DNA from: Neelides folsomi
Taxonomy: Eukaryota > Arthropoda > Collembola > Neelipleona > Neelidae
NCBI GenBank assembly: GCA_034687125.1
Contig: JAQGBZ010000166.1
Coordinates: 62,001 to 126,000 of the forward strand
DNA length: 64,000 nt
Direction: 5' to 3'
In this document: in pieces, positions 25,402 to 37,889 of the stretch
How positions within the stretch are numbered: position 1 is the first letter of the stretch
Layout: each line of letters begins with the position of its first letter
The notes under the pieces: model-generated
The model's input: the letters and a program-made list of their open reading frames with translations, nothing else
Told to the model about the DNA's origin: nothing
Database searches by the model: none
Translations under genes and position numbers: made by a program

Positions 25402-28400
25402 TTAGTTATCATAATTAATCTTAGACAAAATCCTCACAAGCCATTCAGCGTATCTTCCAACTCTGGTGAAAATTGAAAAGGAATCTGGTTTGCATCTACC
25501 ATTCTCAGATATCCCAACACTAACCTGTGATTAAAACAAAATATCATATTTAACATACTTAACAGATATTTTATAAAATCGCTAACCCAAAGTTCACGTT
25601 ACTTTAAATATTAGGTAAAAGAGTAATTCTGTAACTTTTACTTACAATGCCTTGTAAATACCATGTAGTTGATTCCAAATTAGAAGATTTAAAATACATT
25701 CCACCACCCGAGTCTCCATTACATACGTTACTATCTTTAATTTCAAAAAGACATTATATTTTAATAAATATTCATTTAATTCTTTTTCTTTATATTACTA
25801 AATTACCTAATTAAATCCAAAAATTTAATTTAATGAAGTTACTATTATGAGATCCAGCACAATATGTTGTAGATCTTGACTGCAAACCAGAAGCTGAGTC
25901 TTTGTTCGCTTCTAAGCATTCACGAGGTCCGATCACTTGTAAATTCGTCATTCTAAGATCATTCGTTAAAGTTCGCGATTTGTCAAATCCCCAACCAACG
26001 ACCTATTACGAAACAAAAATTTTAAACAAAATTGGTATCAGAGTATCCTTAAATCTACCATGATTTCAATTATCTGTTAGAACAACCCTCTTTGGCTAAA
26101 TCTTAATGATGAATTAAAAAACCACAGTGATGGTAAATATTGTATCTAGTCCAAGGAACACAATACAATATGTAGAATATTCTTTCAATTTTTAAAATAT
26201 AAATCCATAATACTCAACTTACAGTTCCAACTGATCTTTCAGACAATTGAATTTCTTCAAGGGCGGAATCCGATGACTGCTGGAAGCAAATTGGCCGAAC
26301 AAATTGGGAAACTTTCACTGGCTTCTCAAGCACAATTAGCCCAATGTCAGAATCGTAGTTCAAGGGATTGAAAGATTCATGAACGTAAATTTCTTTCACG
26401 CCAGATGACTAAAAAACAAAACATAAACTTAATAATTGTTTAAACATTAAAAATACAGTCTCGTTTGATTTCAAAGTTGTGATAATGTGATAAATATTAA
26501 AATTTAATTAATCATTTAAATGAATATAAATTTACCTGCACGTATTGATTGGAATCATTAAGGAGAAATTTTCCTAAATCGATTCTAAATCTCGTCACAT
26601 CCTTCAACGTCGATGTTTCATGAATTGTAATGCAATGAGCGGCAGTTAAAATGGTTGGTGGATTGAGAGAAATCAGCGTTCCTCCACAAGTATATTCGAA
26701 CGTCTCATGTTCTTTGAAGAAAATTGCACTATGCCATGGCCACTGTCCACGCTTTGCAGGGATTCCATTAACAATGAAGGGAGTTTTGACTGACATGACC
26801 ATTCCGCATTGGAGGCGACAAGCCAACTCCGAATCTCCCATCCAAGTCCCATCTACACATGTTCGGTAAACGGTGCTCAGTCCGGACTCCGAAACAGATT
26901 GGTAGAATTGTTTGCAAGTGTAACGTGCTTCAGTCCCGCTCTCTGAAGGTTCTTGACATTCAGTTAAAACAACGCTGTTCCAACCTTGGTCCCGGTAAAC
27001 GCATTCCAATTTACGTCCAGGTGAATCGTTGAATAAAGGTGAGCATTTTCTCGAGCGAACTAAAAACCAAAAAAGTAATTAAAATAACAATTATATTTTT
27101 AATAAATTACAGGTTGTTTCTTACCATCATACACATCTCCAGTTGACTCGTAATCGGTGTTTGGATTTGAATAACTTGGATTTGAATCACGATTTGAATC
27201 ATTCCCATTTTCAGTATGACTCAAATTCTCAGTAAACCCATTTGAATGAGAGTCGTGATTAGAATTCTCTTCATGGTATTGGGGAGGGATTGGTTCTTCA
27301 TACTCAGGAGCTTTTTGTGGCTGTGGAGGTGGGCGCTTAGGTAAAGGTCGACGAGGTCGCTGAGAATTCTTTTTATTACTTGGTTTACTTGACGTTGTTG
27401 GTTTTCGGAATTGTTGCGCTCTAATGTCAATTGGAGAGAAATCGTCGTCATTTTCATTTGAAGAGTCTTCGGTATTTTCATAAGACGTCTTGGATTCGGG
27501 ACGACGGCGATTGTCACTTAACTTTCTAATATTGAAATATTTTTCCGGTACAAAAGGCAGCGGTTCTTCCTGATTGTCGGTAGGGTAAGTTTCAGGTATA
27601 TCAGGTAAAGTGTTGATCGGAGCTTTTGGGGGAGCTAAGGTAGGATAATAATCGTGGTAACAGAGCAACTTGGTGGAATCGCCTTTCCAATGCCCATCAA
27701 GACAATGCCAAACGGTGGGGAAATCGTTTTTGCCGTAATAAGGTGACTTGCAACGCATGAAAAAGTAAGTACCTGAAAAACACAATTCCCCTTTATTAGT
27801 AAATGCTTTTTGTATTATTATTAAAATATAGTTAAGTAATTTATTTAATTTTACCTGATGGAACTTGTTTCATTTTTAAACAATCCTTTGTTTCGAATTG
27901 ATCGCCAGGCAAGCGACAAGAAATGTCTGTGTTTTCAGCTTGTGTAATTCGCAGAGGAATGCATGGGAAACTTTTGAAGATATCATCCGGTACTGGAACT
28001 GTGGGTTTTTCTTTTGCAATCATTTCAGCAAAGATCTTTTTAAATAATTCGTCCCTTTCGGTTCTTGTTGGGCAAAAAGCGATGGACGAAGTCCAGCTTC
28101 CATCACTTTGGCATGACGTCTTGATTTTCAAATTTAAATCTTTGTATGCACATATTCGTGACAAGTTCCAACCTTCTGGAATCCTATTAATAATTTTACA
28201 AAATAATTAAATTAATTATTTACATTATACATTTTAAATGCCTTCTATTATAAGAATTTTTATTATTTGTAATTTATATCTAATACAGTTAAATCAATTA
28301 ATATTTATTAATCAAATTGCTTTTACTTTTTAATATATTTTATATTTGAATTAATTAATTTAACTGTATATATTTTAAAAAATGATTAATTAATTAATTA

Positions 28401-28830
28401 CAATACTTGGCATGTCGTCGACAGGCCTGATGGCCACCTTGTGAATCGCATTCTTCAATTAAAATGTCTGAATTTGAATTAAAGTAAGTTGGCCGTTCGC
28501 ATCCTTTATAACTCGCGGCTTTAGCGCGAATGATGTTCCTAACGCCATAAGACGCCTGTGGGTTGAGTTGCGTTCCTCTCGACCAGTTGTTGACATTATT
28601 CGGGCGCGTGTTATAACTCCTCTGAGCTTTTCCTAATAAAATGAATAAAATACTCTCCGTGATTTTAAGGACTAATTAAATGGCAAATGAATAATAAAAT
28701 GAATAAATTTCTTATTTACAACCAAGTAAAAAATCTTGTCCGAAAGTTTAAAACCTTTAGCCACGCGAATCGCATAGGTTGATAAAAGGAAGAAAATTAT
28801 CATCAACACTTTTAAAAAGGTCAGCAACAT
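25402..28830 (-). CDS. secreted modular serine protease, limulus Factor C-like (CCP/sushi plus trypsin-like domain)
   Basis: Nine exons: 28755-28830, 28407-28632, 27855-28183, 27125-27772, 26536-27059, 26223-26408, 25843-26002, 25646-25734 and 25402-25524. All phases agree and give 786 residues. Exon 1 encodes a signal peptide (LLTFLKVLMIIFFLLSTYA). Three Cys-rich sushi-like modules follow, the last at about 430-511 ending DGTWMGDSELAC. A Pro/Asn/Ser-rich linker (about 245-425) separates modules two and three. The peptidase begins IVNG at 522. Catalytic His568 (TAAHC), Asp622 (YDSDIG) and Ser725 (GDSGG) are all present. The residue at the S1-pocket position (six before Ser) is Asn, not Asp, so classical trypsin specificity is unlikely. 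The activation bond is Phe521-Ile522. By analogy with Factor C and insect modular serine proteases it would start an extracellular immune cascade. This role is inferred. Confidence 0.85.
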
Positions 28831-31263
28831 TTTGTTCACACTTTGGCCATTTTACTTTACCAAATGTCCTTTTTATATAAATGGGAATGAATTTAAACTT
28901 TAACTTTTAAATTTAATTTTAAGTCCAACTTTTAATCTTTTTGAGAGCATTTGAAGCCATAGCTTGGTAATAAATTGTCACTTTGACTTTGTGTCGAATA
29001 CTGCGGCTAAGAGGACGATGGCATCCAAACTAAATGAAACAAGTTAACTGGTCTATTTTGGTGAGAGATTTAAGAATTTAAGTAGTTTTTCAGAGAAATG
29101 TGACCTGGTGGAGAAGGGTCTAAACATAGCACGAGTACAGGCATCATAAAAGTTTAATAAAGGATAAAATACACACGTAGACGAGAACTGTGGACAAGGG
29201 CCCAGACCTCTAAGTACGTCGGAGTTCTTAACTCGATGATCCTTCAGGCCTCCACTCAAATTCATACATATCCAATCATGGGCACTTATTCACCATCAAG
29301 GAAAGAATCCAACCATCGACTTATCAACATTTCCAAATGGCTTCCTTCGAGGTTTAAAATCCTTAAATGGTCGTAAAATGATGGAAGAAATTGCTGGAGA
29401 GAAGTCAAAGAACCAATCTAATTTAACTAATAAACTACATGAATCGTACAATCGTACTAGCATTTTGCATTGATAAGCTAATAGGTAAAATTGTAAATAA
29501 TGTATGATAATGTGATAATGTGTCACAATGAATCATAATGTAATCTGATAAGTGATACTGTAATACATACATAGGTAAAATATTTATAATAATTCGACGA
29601 ATTACTTATTAAATTATGAAGAAATTGGAAGAGAAATAAAAGCTGTAAAATGCTATTTTGAAATTCTTAATGTCCGTATTCTTCTCGAATGTTTTGGAAT
29701 GCCTTGAATTTAAGACAAACAACTTTTACTAATATTTTAATCTGTCTAATTTTGTTTGATTTTTGACTATAATCCTCCTACTTTAATTCTTGGAGTCACT
29801 TACTCATTTCATATTTTGATACGCATTGCTCACATTCACACCTGGTTTTACTTGAATTACAAGTTTACAATAACGTTTTTAATATTTTTAATAAGTATTA
29901 TGAATTTTTCCATAAGAGAATTCTTCTTAAAGTTTTCTTCAAACATTTGAATATTATTAAATTGGTGGTTCGTGCTCGACCTTATAATCTCATCAGGTAT
30001 GTATTTGGATTCAATTTAATTTCAAAAATATTTTATACTTTAAGGCTAAGTTTCAAAAGGCAACCGCCATTTAGAATAGAAAATCTTTACATTAAATAAA
30101 TAAAACTCCTAGAAATTAAGACCAAATCCGCTTAAAAAGAATTAAATGATTCGTTTACGAAATAAGGTGTACTTATATTGTAAAAGTATAAAAAGATGAA
30201 TTCTGCCGATACATAAATATTTGTAGGTATACCTTCAGGGTGAATCTAAAATCTACATTGCATTCCAACGAATCATCAATTTTCATTCAAAGATCATGAC
30301 TACATACAAATGTAGTTATCATCCTGTGAATTTTATAGGTAATGAAACACAGTAATAGTATTATATTCGAACTAATGTATGATCTATTATTAAAGAATCA
30401 TTAATTGATCATTTATATTATTAAAGTTCCCACCTCAAAATTGTCATTGATCAGTATGTGGAGAGAAGTTGCATAAAGTGTATGTATCTTATTGACTTGG
30501 GAATCTTAGTGAGGATTAAGAAACTGGGTTAAACATTTTTTAGAGAAGAATGGAAACACGTAGAAGAGTCTATACCTCTATACATTTATTAATATTACAT
30601 ACATGTTATGTACACACATACTCTAATACCTACATAAATAAATATAGTATATTGTTTCTATGTATTGTACATACTTGTACATGCTCATGTCATGGACCAC
30701 CCTATATGCGACTTTTATCGAGAAATTCTAATTTTAAACATTAAATATCATATTATAAGCGTTCACTTCTTGATGTCATTCCTACCAGCAGCAGTGGTTT
30801 TATTTTTATCAAATTCAATGGACATATTAAATATATTTACTTATTTAAATAATAATACTTATTTATTAGGTTTAAAATACTAGATATCTCTAGTTAGGTA
30901 TACAAATATTTTAGAACTCACAATCAATCTGATTTTTATGCATCTTCAAAATTATAGCATTTATTTTTCTATTTTTAAATAAAATACCAAATAATCAATA
31001 AAAACAATTTTATTATCGCAAACGGTTCATCGATATATGCCATAAATACAAAATGACATTACGTTAATGTTATTGTTATCCTAACTCATTAACTTATTGA
31101 CGTTTAACTATTAAATGAGGAAAATTGATTAAAACATGAATTTATAAAAATGTGTGAAATGGATTAGGGATTAATGAAAATGTTTAAAAATCATTATAAA
31201 GTTTTATTATTTAAATGTGGAGGCTTTGAGTTCAAAGTGTTGTTATTTTTCCATTTTGTTCCT
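28831..31263. other. non-coding region
   Basis: No supported gene. A less AT-rich stretch at about 28930-29400 contains unconvincing minus-strand frames. The rest is AT-rich DNA with no repeats I can define. Confidence 0.4.
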
Positions 31264-31983
31264 TTACGGATGAAGGGGAAACCTGGGGTGTTTCCCATCA
31301 TCTTGGAGCTTATGATTGGAAATTTGGTCTAATTGGATTTTGGGGGGAATTCCAGGGTCGTTAAATGAATAAACTCTCTCGTCCGGCACAAGCAAACCTT
31401 TCGGGTTTAAGATCACCTTCGCTCGCATGTCCCTCACAAACAAAGTCACATCTTGGATTTTGATAATCCACATGTGAGTGAGCCGACGGAGCATTTCGTT
31501 CTTAACCATTAAAACAAGCCGCCCGCGGTCCAATTCCTCACCCTCGGGACTTAATTCATATTTCCACTCGAACTCGACATCGGGATCGGGATTGACTTCG
31601 TCTTCAAGTCCCGCAATTGCTCCTTGCAATAATTCTTCAAATCCTCTTCTGTATATTGTTAGAGCCAAAACTGTGTCCCGACCGTCTCGACTTGCCCAGC
31701 CGCTTTCGGCCATCGCAGACAGGAAATTTGTATGGAGGTTGAACGAAGAGCATTTGCCTCTCATGAGATGATTTTGATACGATGACTCAAGAAAGGATTG
31801 GGTGGCCATTGCAATACGGGCAAGAGAACGGTGAAGAGAAACGTAGACGATCATTGTGTCAGAGTCGTAAACGGCAAGGATGTGATTTCCAAATTTCGGC
31901 CAATGACGTTGAACTGCCGTGTAATATGTGAGAGGAAGTTGAAGTTCATATCTCATACGAAATTGCGGATTCTTTGGATACAT
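31264..31983 (-). CDS. DUF4291-like protein, intronless (possible horizontally acquired gene)
   Basis: A single open frame of 239 codons, markedly less AT-rich than its flanks. The order of motifs follows the DUF4291 family: HILAVYDSDTMIVY near 33-46 (bacterial form about HILAQYD..TIVVYQAY), SGWASRDGRDTVLALTI-x-R-x-GFEELL in the middle, an E/D-rich spacer, and the C-terminal M(W)IIKIQDVT-x-FVRD. Two normally conserved cores are altered. YQAY is YVSL, and the block that is usually Trp/Lys/Pro-rich (about WIKPNFLWMMYRSGW) is reduced to NFLSAMAESGW. Activity may thus be lost or changed. The family's function is not established. It is mainly bacterial, with sporadic eukaryotic members, so lateral transfer is plausible. 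The frame stays open upstream to a TTAATAG acceptor-like site (about 32008), so a short 5' exon cannot be excluded. Confidence 0.7.
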   Translation of the reverse strand: MYPKNPQFRMRYELQLPLTYYTAVQRHWPKFGNHILAVYDSDTMIVYVSLHRSLARIAMATQSFLESSYQNHLMRGKCSSFNLHTNFLSAMAESGWASRDGRDTVLALTIYRRGFEELLQGAIAGLEDEVNPDPDVEFEWKYELSPEGEELDRGRLVLMVKNEMLRRLTHMWIIKIQDVTLFVRDMRAKVILNPKGLLVPDERVYSFNDPGIPPKIQLDQISNHKLQDDGKHPRFPLHP

Positions 31984-33573
31984 CTCGATCGAGAGACTGG
32001 ACTTAGCTATTAATTTATTAATTAATTTATTAATTTCATAACATTTATTTATTTTATTTAAAGACCTTAAATAATAATATTATTCTTTTATTAATTTTTA
32101 GATAAAATTTTACTTTTACTTTTTAGTTTCCAATAATGTTTGAGATGGAATTTGAAAATCTTTCAAGATTTCTTCCTTTCAGTCTTTCTTTCTTTTGAGA
32201 CCTTCAGAAGATTCTCCTGAATGATCTTGCTAATGAGAACGAATAAAAAAACCATAAAAGAAAAGTATTAATTCGAAATAATGAATAAAATTGATTTTAC
32301 TTAATGTTTAGCTTAAATACTGATTATTTTAGAACCATATTAAAATATTTTAAATTTAAATAGACTTATTCCTAAACAAACACCAATGGGTTGTAAAATA
32401 TTATGAATTTGATATAAAATGGCTCTTGGACTTTCGTCAATCAAATGAATTCTTCAATGAAAGTGAAATTTGGTTTTATTAAGAACCCAAAGAGTTTGGC
32501 CTAGATTCTTTTCGATATGAATCGCAATTTTATAAGAAATCCACTTTGAGCCTGGAGGTGAAATCAATTCACCTCAACCACAATTCCTTTATGAAACCGA
32601 TTCAATGTTTGATTATGAATTAAAGATCATATGAGGAAAAAGTTAAAGGTCCTTGGTCTTTTACCTTTTATACAAACAAACCTTTTATTCTTATAAGAAT
32701 TCTCTTCAAACCTTCACCAAATCATCAAATGAAAATGAAAGATAAAAGTAATTGTTTTAAATACTTATAACTTATATTGAGTTCATTAAGGTTGTTATAT
32801 TCCATAACCGGATATCTACCTAATCAGATTATTTTTATGCATACCTAGTTGTGGCTGAACCATATAACTGTACTAGTATATTCATAAAATAATGCATTCA
32901 ATATAAATATTGTATAAATATAATCGGAGTTTAATTCCCCCCAAAAAATTTTTCCCATTTTGTAGGAAATGAAGAATGGGGGAATAAAAAGTAATAAATA
33001 TTTAAATACAGTTTGGTTGACCTGCTTGAAAATAAAATAAATTGTCAAGTAATGCATCATTGTTGAACCTTCAGAATTCACTTAAAAGTTTTAAGGAAAT
33101 GGAGGAATTTGATATAATTTAACGGGTCTTGTGCCCAAATCATTTGTTTTTATTTCACGTTTTCCCTTCTTGCTTATAAATTAAGTTCCATGTATCTCAA
33201 GTATTCATTGAAGTACTTACATATATTGGTATTATGTATAGTAAGAACGTGAGTTGGTTGGTTGGCTGAGACGGATTGAACTCTGATTTTCCTTCTAGTG
33301 TGGGGGAGATAAAATAGAAGAATACAAATTAAGGTTTTGTCTATCTGTTTGATATAGGAGGGCAAGGCTTCCGTGATTGATGCGGGTTGTCTTGGGATGC
33401 AAATGATGTTGGGCGACGGAGATTCTCGCTCTTGTATCAATTAAGGGGGATTTATGGTGGAGAGACAGAGAGGGAGAAGAACAGGTGTAACATCGGGGAT
33501 TAAGCCATGTAGGAAGGAGCAGGTGGACGAAAAAGGAACGCTTTTCCGCTCCCACGAGCAAAATCTCATATAG
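31984..33573. other. non-coding region
   Basis: AT-rich from 31984 to 33230, with no gene. A less AT-rich stretch from about 33240 to 33570 has overlapping frames on both strands and no convincing coding signal. Confidence 0.4.
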
Positions 33574-33732
33574 ACCTATGTTCCATGTCTAAATGACCAT
33601 TTGGGACTCGTAGCCAAACATGGGCACGCTTTTGAGAACTTCAACTTCGCCTACGACTCGAATCATTCACTCAAAGTTCAACTTACTGCCAACAACAAGC
33701 TTCAGAGGCTCAACTTCATCCAATACGCCAAG
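33574..33732 (+). CDS. unassigned internal-exon-like segment
   Basis: Exactly 53 codons, open throughout, preceded by an ATATAG acceptor and followed by AAG|GTGAAT. It is less AT-rich than its surroundings and C-ending codons are frequent. The translation runs TYVPCLNDHLGLVAKHG... to ...RLNFIQYAK and I do not recognise it. There is no in-frame ATG, so it would be an internal exon. It enters and leaves in phase 0. The next acceptor-like site (TTAAAG, 33979) stands directly before the transporter's ATG, also phase 0, so it could belong to a longer transcript of that gene or to an unrelated gene with large introns. Confidence 0.4.
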
Positions 33733-33979
33733 GTGAATTCACATTATTTAACACATTAAACTTAACTTTTAAGACTTTATGGCTTCATTAAAGTTCATTA
33801 AAGTCAGTTAATAAATCTTGAAATTATCAACACCGAATCTGCTCCAGTAAATCATTTATTAAAATTAACTCAATGGGGATTTAATCATTATTAATACTTA
33901 CATATATTAAACTTATATTCAGTTTAGTTAATTAAAATATTTTATTGTAATTAACTAATAATATCTAATTTAATTAAAG

Positions 33980-35766
33980 ATGGAGGTTAAAGATGAAAAT
34001 GTGATATTCCTTCCTAAAAGAGGCCATCATCGTAACACATTCTATAAGCAAAATACGGAAACAGAGGAGGAAACTTTGGAAGATGAAAAATCGAAAAAGC
34101 CTTTATTTCTTCTCATTCTCATTATCGGGATCTCGATCAATTCCATTCATTCTTCCCTCACTCCACAAATCATCAGACATCTCGTGTCACTCGGAAAAGA
34201 AAAACCCGACCCGCAATTCGACGCAATATTCTACACAGGGACCAAAGGAGCAGCTTTCTTTACAACTTTAATTTCCATCCTCATTGCCGGATTTTCCATC
34301 GACATTTTCGGGGCCGAACGTCCTCTGCTTGTCGGTCTTTTACTGAGCTTTTTCTCCACTTCCGCCTGCGGATTCATTAACCCTTCATCTCCACTGGACA
34401 ATGGATATTGGCGGGTTTTATACAGCGCGGGGAATATTTTGGGCTCAATGGGAAGTGGAGTTGTCACAACGGCGGGTTTTGCTCTTTTAGCCAAAATGTA
34501 CAAAAGTCAAAAGGGTCTGAGACGAAGGGAGGGATTTGCAATTGCTTTGATTTTATCAACACTTTTGGCACTTGGCCCGAACTTCTTTGGGGTTTTCTTT
34601 GTGGGAATGGCGGGGCGAAGGGCGGGTCTTTGTTTATTAATTCTTTCTTCGCTTTCTATTGTCAATGCGGCTGGGCTGTACATTGCCATTCAGAAGACCA
34701 AGGCCAGGAAGAAGGTCGAAGAGAAAAGGAGTCAAATGAGGATTTTAGCTCAATTAGTGGGGAATTGGAAATTGTTCATTGTCTTTGGAGCTCTTTGTTG
34801 TTCCGCTATTCCAAGAGCTTCCACCGACTCCATATTCCCTTTATGGCTCCGTTCGCAATTTAAGTAAGTTCCAATCTTCCAATTGAATGTTAATTTAATT
34901 GATTAAATTAAAAGCATTCTATCAATGTATCAAGATATATGTACATTAGTCAGAAATACAATATGCCTACTTTAGATATGAAAAATCTTTTCAGTATGAT
35001 TTATATTAGGATATATTGCAATATGTTATACAATCAATAAATCTTCCAATTAAATATAATATTTCAACAAAGATAGAGCTAGGGAAAGTTTTATTTCGCC
35101 CCAACAATGTATTAGAGATACGCTGCTCTGGCTCAGAATAAAAACTAGATTTATTTTCCATATTATGACATTACATAAGTAGGTATTGTACTAACTAATT
35201 ATGGTATATATACGATACTCACAAATTGTTGATATGATATAGAGTAGTAAAGTAAAGTAATAAAGTTGGATGCATTGATTTAACTTTATTTTCTTATTTT
35301 TAGAGCTGAAGTCGTTGAAAATCAATTACTGGATGTCGTCTCTGAAATTTTCCTTCTCCTTGGAGCTTACTTTATAATCAAGATGGAACAAAGTTGGTCT
35401 GATATGAGCTGGGCATTTGGAGCCCTTGGTCTTGGCCTTGTCTCTTTTTACAGCTTCATTTTTCCTTTCATTGGGGGTCATTGGGGATTTCTAGGAGTTC
35501 CCATTGGAGGAATCAGCTTTGGCCACACTTTGGCCTCTCTTTCTTTTCTCCCCATGCTCGCCGATTTTGGAGATGAAAGCGAATCTTATGGAATTCTGTT
35601 TGGATTATCCAATTGTGGAATTTATGCAATTTCGACGGCTGTCAATATCACAAGTAAAATGTTGTATGAAGAACCACTAGTGGGGTTTATTGGGTTAAAT
35701 ATTGGAATTGGATTGACTTTGTTATTTATGGTTCCTTTTGTTTTTCTTTTAAGAAATAAATTTTAA
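33980..35766 (+). CDS. major facilitator superfamily transporter, SLC18 (vesicular amine transporter)-like
   Basis: Two exons, 33980-34863 and 35304-35766, phase 2, 448 residues. An acidic cytosolic N-terminus of about 45 residues precedes TM1 (LFLLILIIGISINSI). The body has some twelve hydrophobic helices. The TM2 lead (GTKGAAFFTTLISILIAGF) and the glycine-rich TM4 stretch (GNILGSMGSGVVTTAGFALL) correspond in order to the K-A...QLL and G-x-G-SS...AGLGMLA blocks of SLC18 transporters. The second half starts at the centre with FPLWLRSQF, like LP-I/L-W in that family. This suggests a proton-coupled organic-solute exporter or vesicular transporter. Substrate unknown. The basic loop between the two six-helix halves (about 235-255) is typical of the superfamily. 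Confidence 0.7.
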
Positions 35767-35944
35767 ATTTTGTTATCTACAATTTATTAAACAATCATGA
35801 AATGGAAAATTGATAATTTATTAATTAATGATTTTATTAACATTATACATAATTCAATCGAATGACCACAATTTTAATAAAGATTGTTTTATATCGTTGA
35901 TATTAAAATTAAACAAGCATGTTTAAAATACTTCCCAAACCCAA

Positions 35945-36962
35945 TTATATTGGCCCATATAATAAGTCTCCAGCACAAGAACCCGACACTGCGGGCGTTG
36001 TACAAATTTCCAACCCTTCTTGTTGAGGATTTGCAAGATGGTCTCCACAACTTGTTACAGTTACTGAAAATTCCATCATAAGTATTAATAATAAACAATA
36101 CAGTAATAACATAGCGTATGTTTGTTGTACTATAAAGAAAGAAGGTTTAAATATCAAATACATAATATATCAATGGCCATGTTTAAAAACTTACAACTTG
36201 GAGTAAATATCCTCAAACAGTTAAAAGTGCATTCGCTAAAATAAAACTTTCCATTTGGTCCACAATGTCGGACGTCTCCCCATTTTACAATAATGGGATC
36301 ATGAAATCCAATTTGGGGTGATTTTGGAATTCCACAAATCCCTCTTCCAGGAGCACAGACGGAACAATCTAAATTGATTTTTTATATCAATATTCATAAT
36401 TTTTTGTAATGCATTGAGTTTAAAAAACTTAAATCATTGAATTTAAATAATTTAAACGGCCAATTTTTAAATTAAATAACCTGCATTTTTTCCTCCAACT
36501 TTCGAAATTTTTTTCTTCAAAGCATTTACGTCAAAAACCCGAGAAACTGAAATATTTTTTCATGTTAATTTACAACAGTTATAAATACAATAAATAAGAT
36601 AGTTGAAAATCATTATTGCATTTTGAAAAATTCAAACTGATTTACTATTTAGTAGAATGTCATAAATTAAAATACAAACCAGGAAGCTGTTCTTTCATTA
36701 ATTTATGCACTGCTTGGTCAACATTTTCATTATTGGCCTAATAAAACAAAAAATAGTTTATATTAAACATGTAAATATATCTTTAACCTATACGAATATT
36801 TTTTCCGCAATTTACAAATTCACAATTCCACAAATATTATATATGTATAACACTAATATTTACAATTATTTTTAGTACTAATATTTTATTTTAATTGGTG
36901 TGATTTACCTCGAATAAATGAACGAGAGTAAAAATGACAACGGAGATAATTAAAAGTTTCAT
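35945..36962 (-). CDS. secreted cysteine-rich protein, family A (paralogue of the gene at 44143-45038)
   Basis: Five exons: 36909-36962, 36680-36737, 36481-36546, 36195-36368 and 35945-36063. Phases 0,1,1,1 close exactly, giving 156 residues. A signal peptide (KLLIISVVIFTLVHLF) is followed by a short helical spacer. A Cys-rich block CSVCAPG-x-GICG...WGDV-x-HCGPNGKFYF-x-EC-x-FNC comes next, and a C-terminal motif CGDHLANPQQEGLEICTTPA ends in GSCAGDLLYGPI. The plus-strand gene at 44143 has the same exon count, the same phases and the same motif order. It is probably extracellular and may be an enzyme inhibitor or structural peptide, but no family is recognised. Confidence 0.8.
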
Positions 36963-37889
36963 TTTACTTTCTATCAGAATGGCTGTGAATGTTAAAATTA
37001 TTTTTAAATAATTTATGATGCTTGCCAAATTAAAGGTTTATATGCCTTCAAATAATTTATAACACTTGGCTGGAATAATAATGGATTAGCTTATTCACTA
37101 GAAAAGACACAATGTTTATTCAGGTGTGTTATAATTATATTACTAGTTGGAATTTCATAAGAATTTTGAATTTATTTGTTCAAATCAAAGTAAAATAATT
37201 ATGTAAATAAGCATCTAACTTACTCTATTTGTAAGATTAATAGAATTATTTAAATTATTTTAAATCAATTAAACTTTCAAATTCGAGCAAAATGAATGAA
37301 TCTTACTTTTATAAGTATATACTTTTTAATATGTATTACTTACATGCATAGCATAATGAATTTATGCCTTTCAATATAGATATAATATGAATTCGTATAT
37401 ATGTATATTATATAGAAATATCTAAGCTATATAATTTTAATAATTTATAATTAAGTAAATTAACTATCAAATATCAAAACGTTTATGGGCATTGTGATAT
37501 TTTCTCAAATCATGAAGTCCAAAAAGCTGCCTTCAATATTTAAAAGTCAGTGGTGGTAGTCGAGTCGAAAAATAATGAAAGAGACAATAGAATTGAGAAT
37601 AAGAACAGATGAAAGATCTTTTAAATTTTAAATTTTTCAATTCAGCTGTAATAATAATAGTTAAAATATCAAATCCTTATATCTTAAATCTTAATCATTC
37701 ACTATATTTTTATTTACTACGGCCCATCATTGACAAACCGAGGAACATAACAGTATTACACATAATCACATTTAATTGTAGTGAATAGGTATTTCAACAA
37801 CTTTCAACATTAACAACATAATTGTTTCTTATTTGAGTAGAATACTATTGAGTCAATTAATTATTATTGGTTTGTTTTCAGATTTAGAG
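36963..37889. other. AT-rich intergenic region with a 5' UTR acceptor
   Basis: No coding region. A TTGTTTTCAG acceptor at 37881 lies nine bases before the ATG of the Tudor gene, so an upstream non-coding first exon of that gene is expected somewhere in this stretch. Confidence 0.45.

Noticed and set aside
26651-26869. plus-strand frame opposite the protease exon
   Set aside because: Antisense shadow of the verified protease coding exon.
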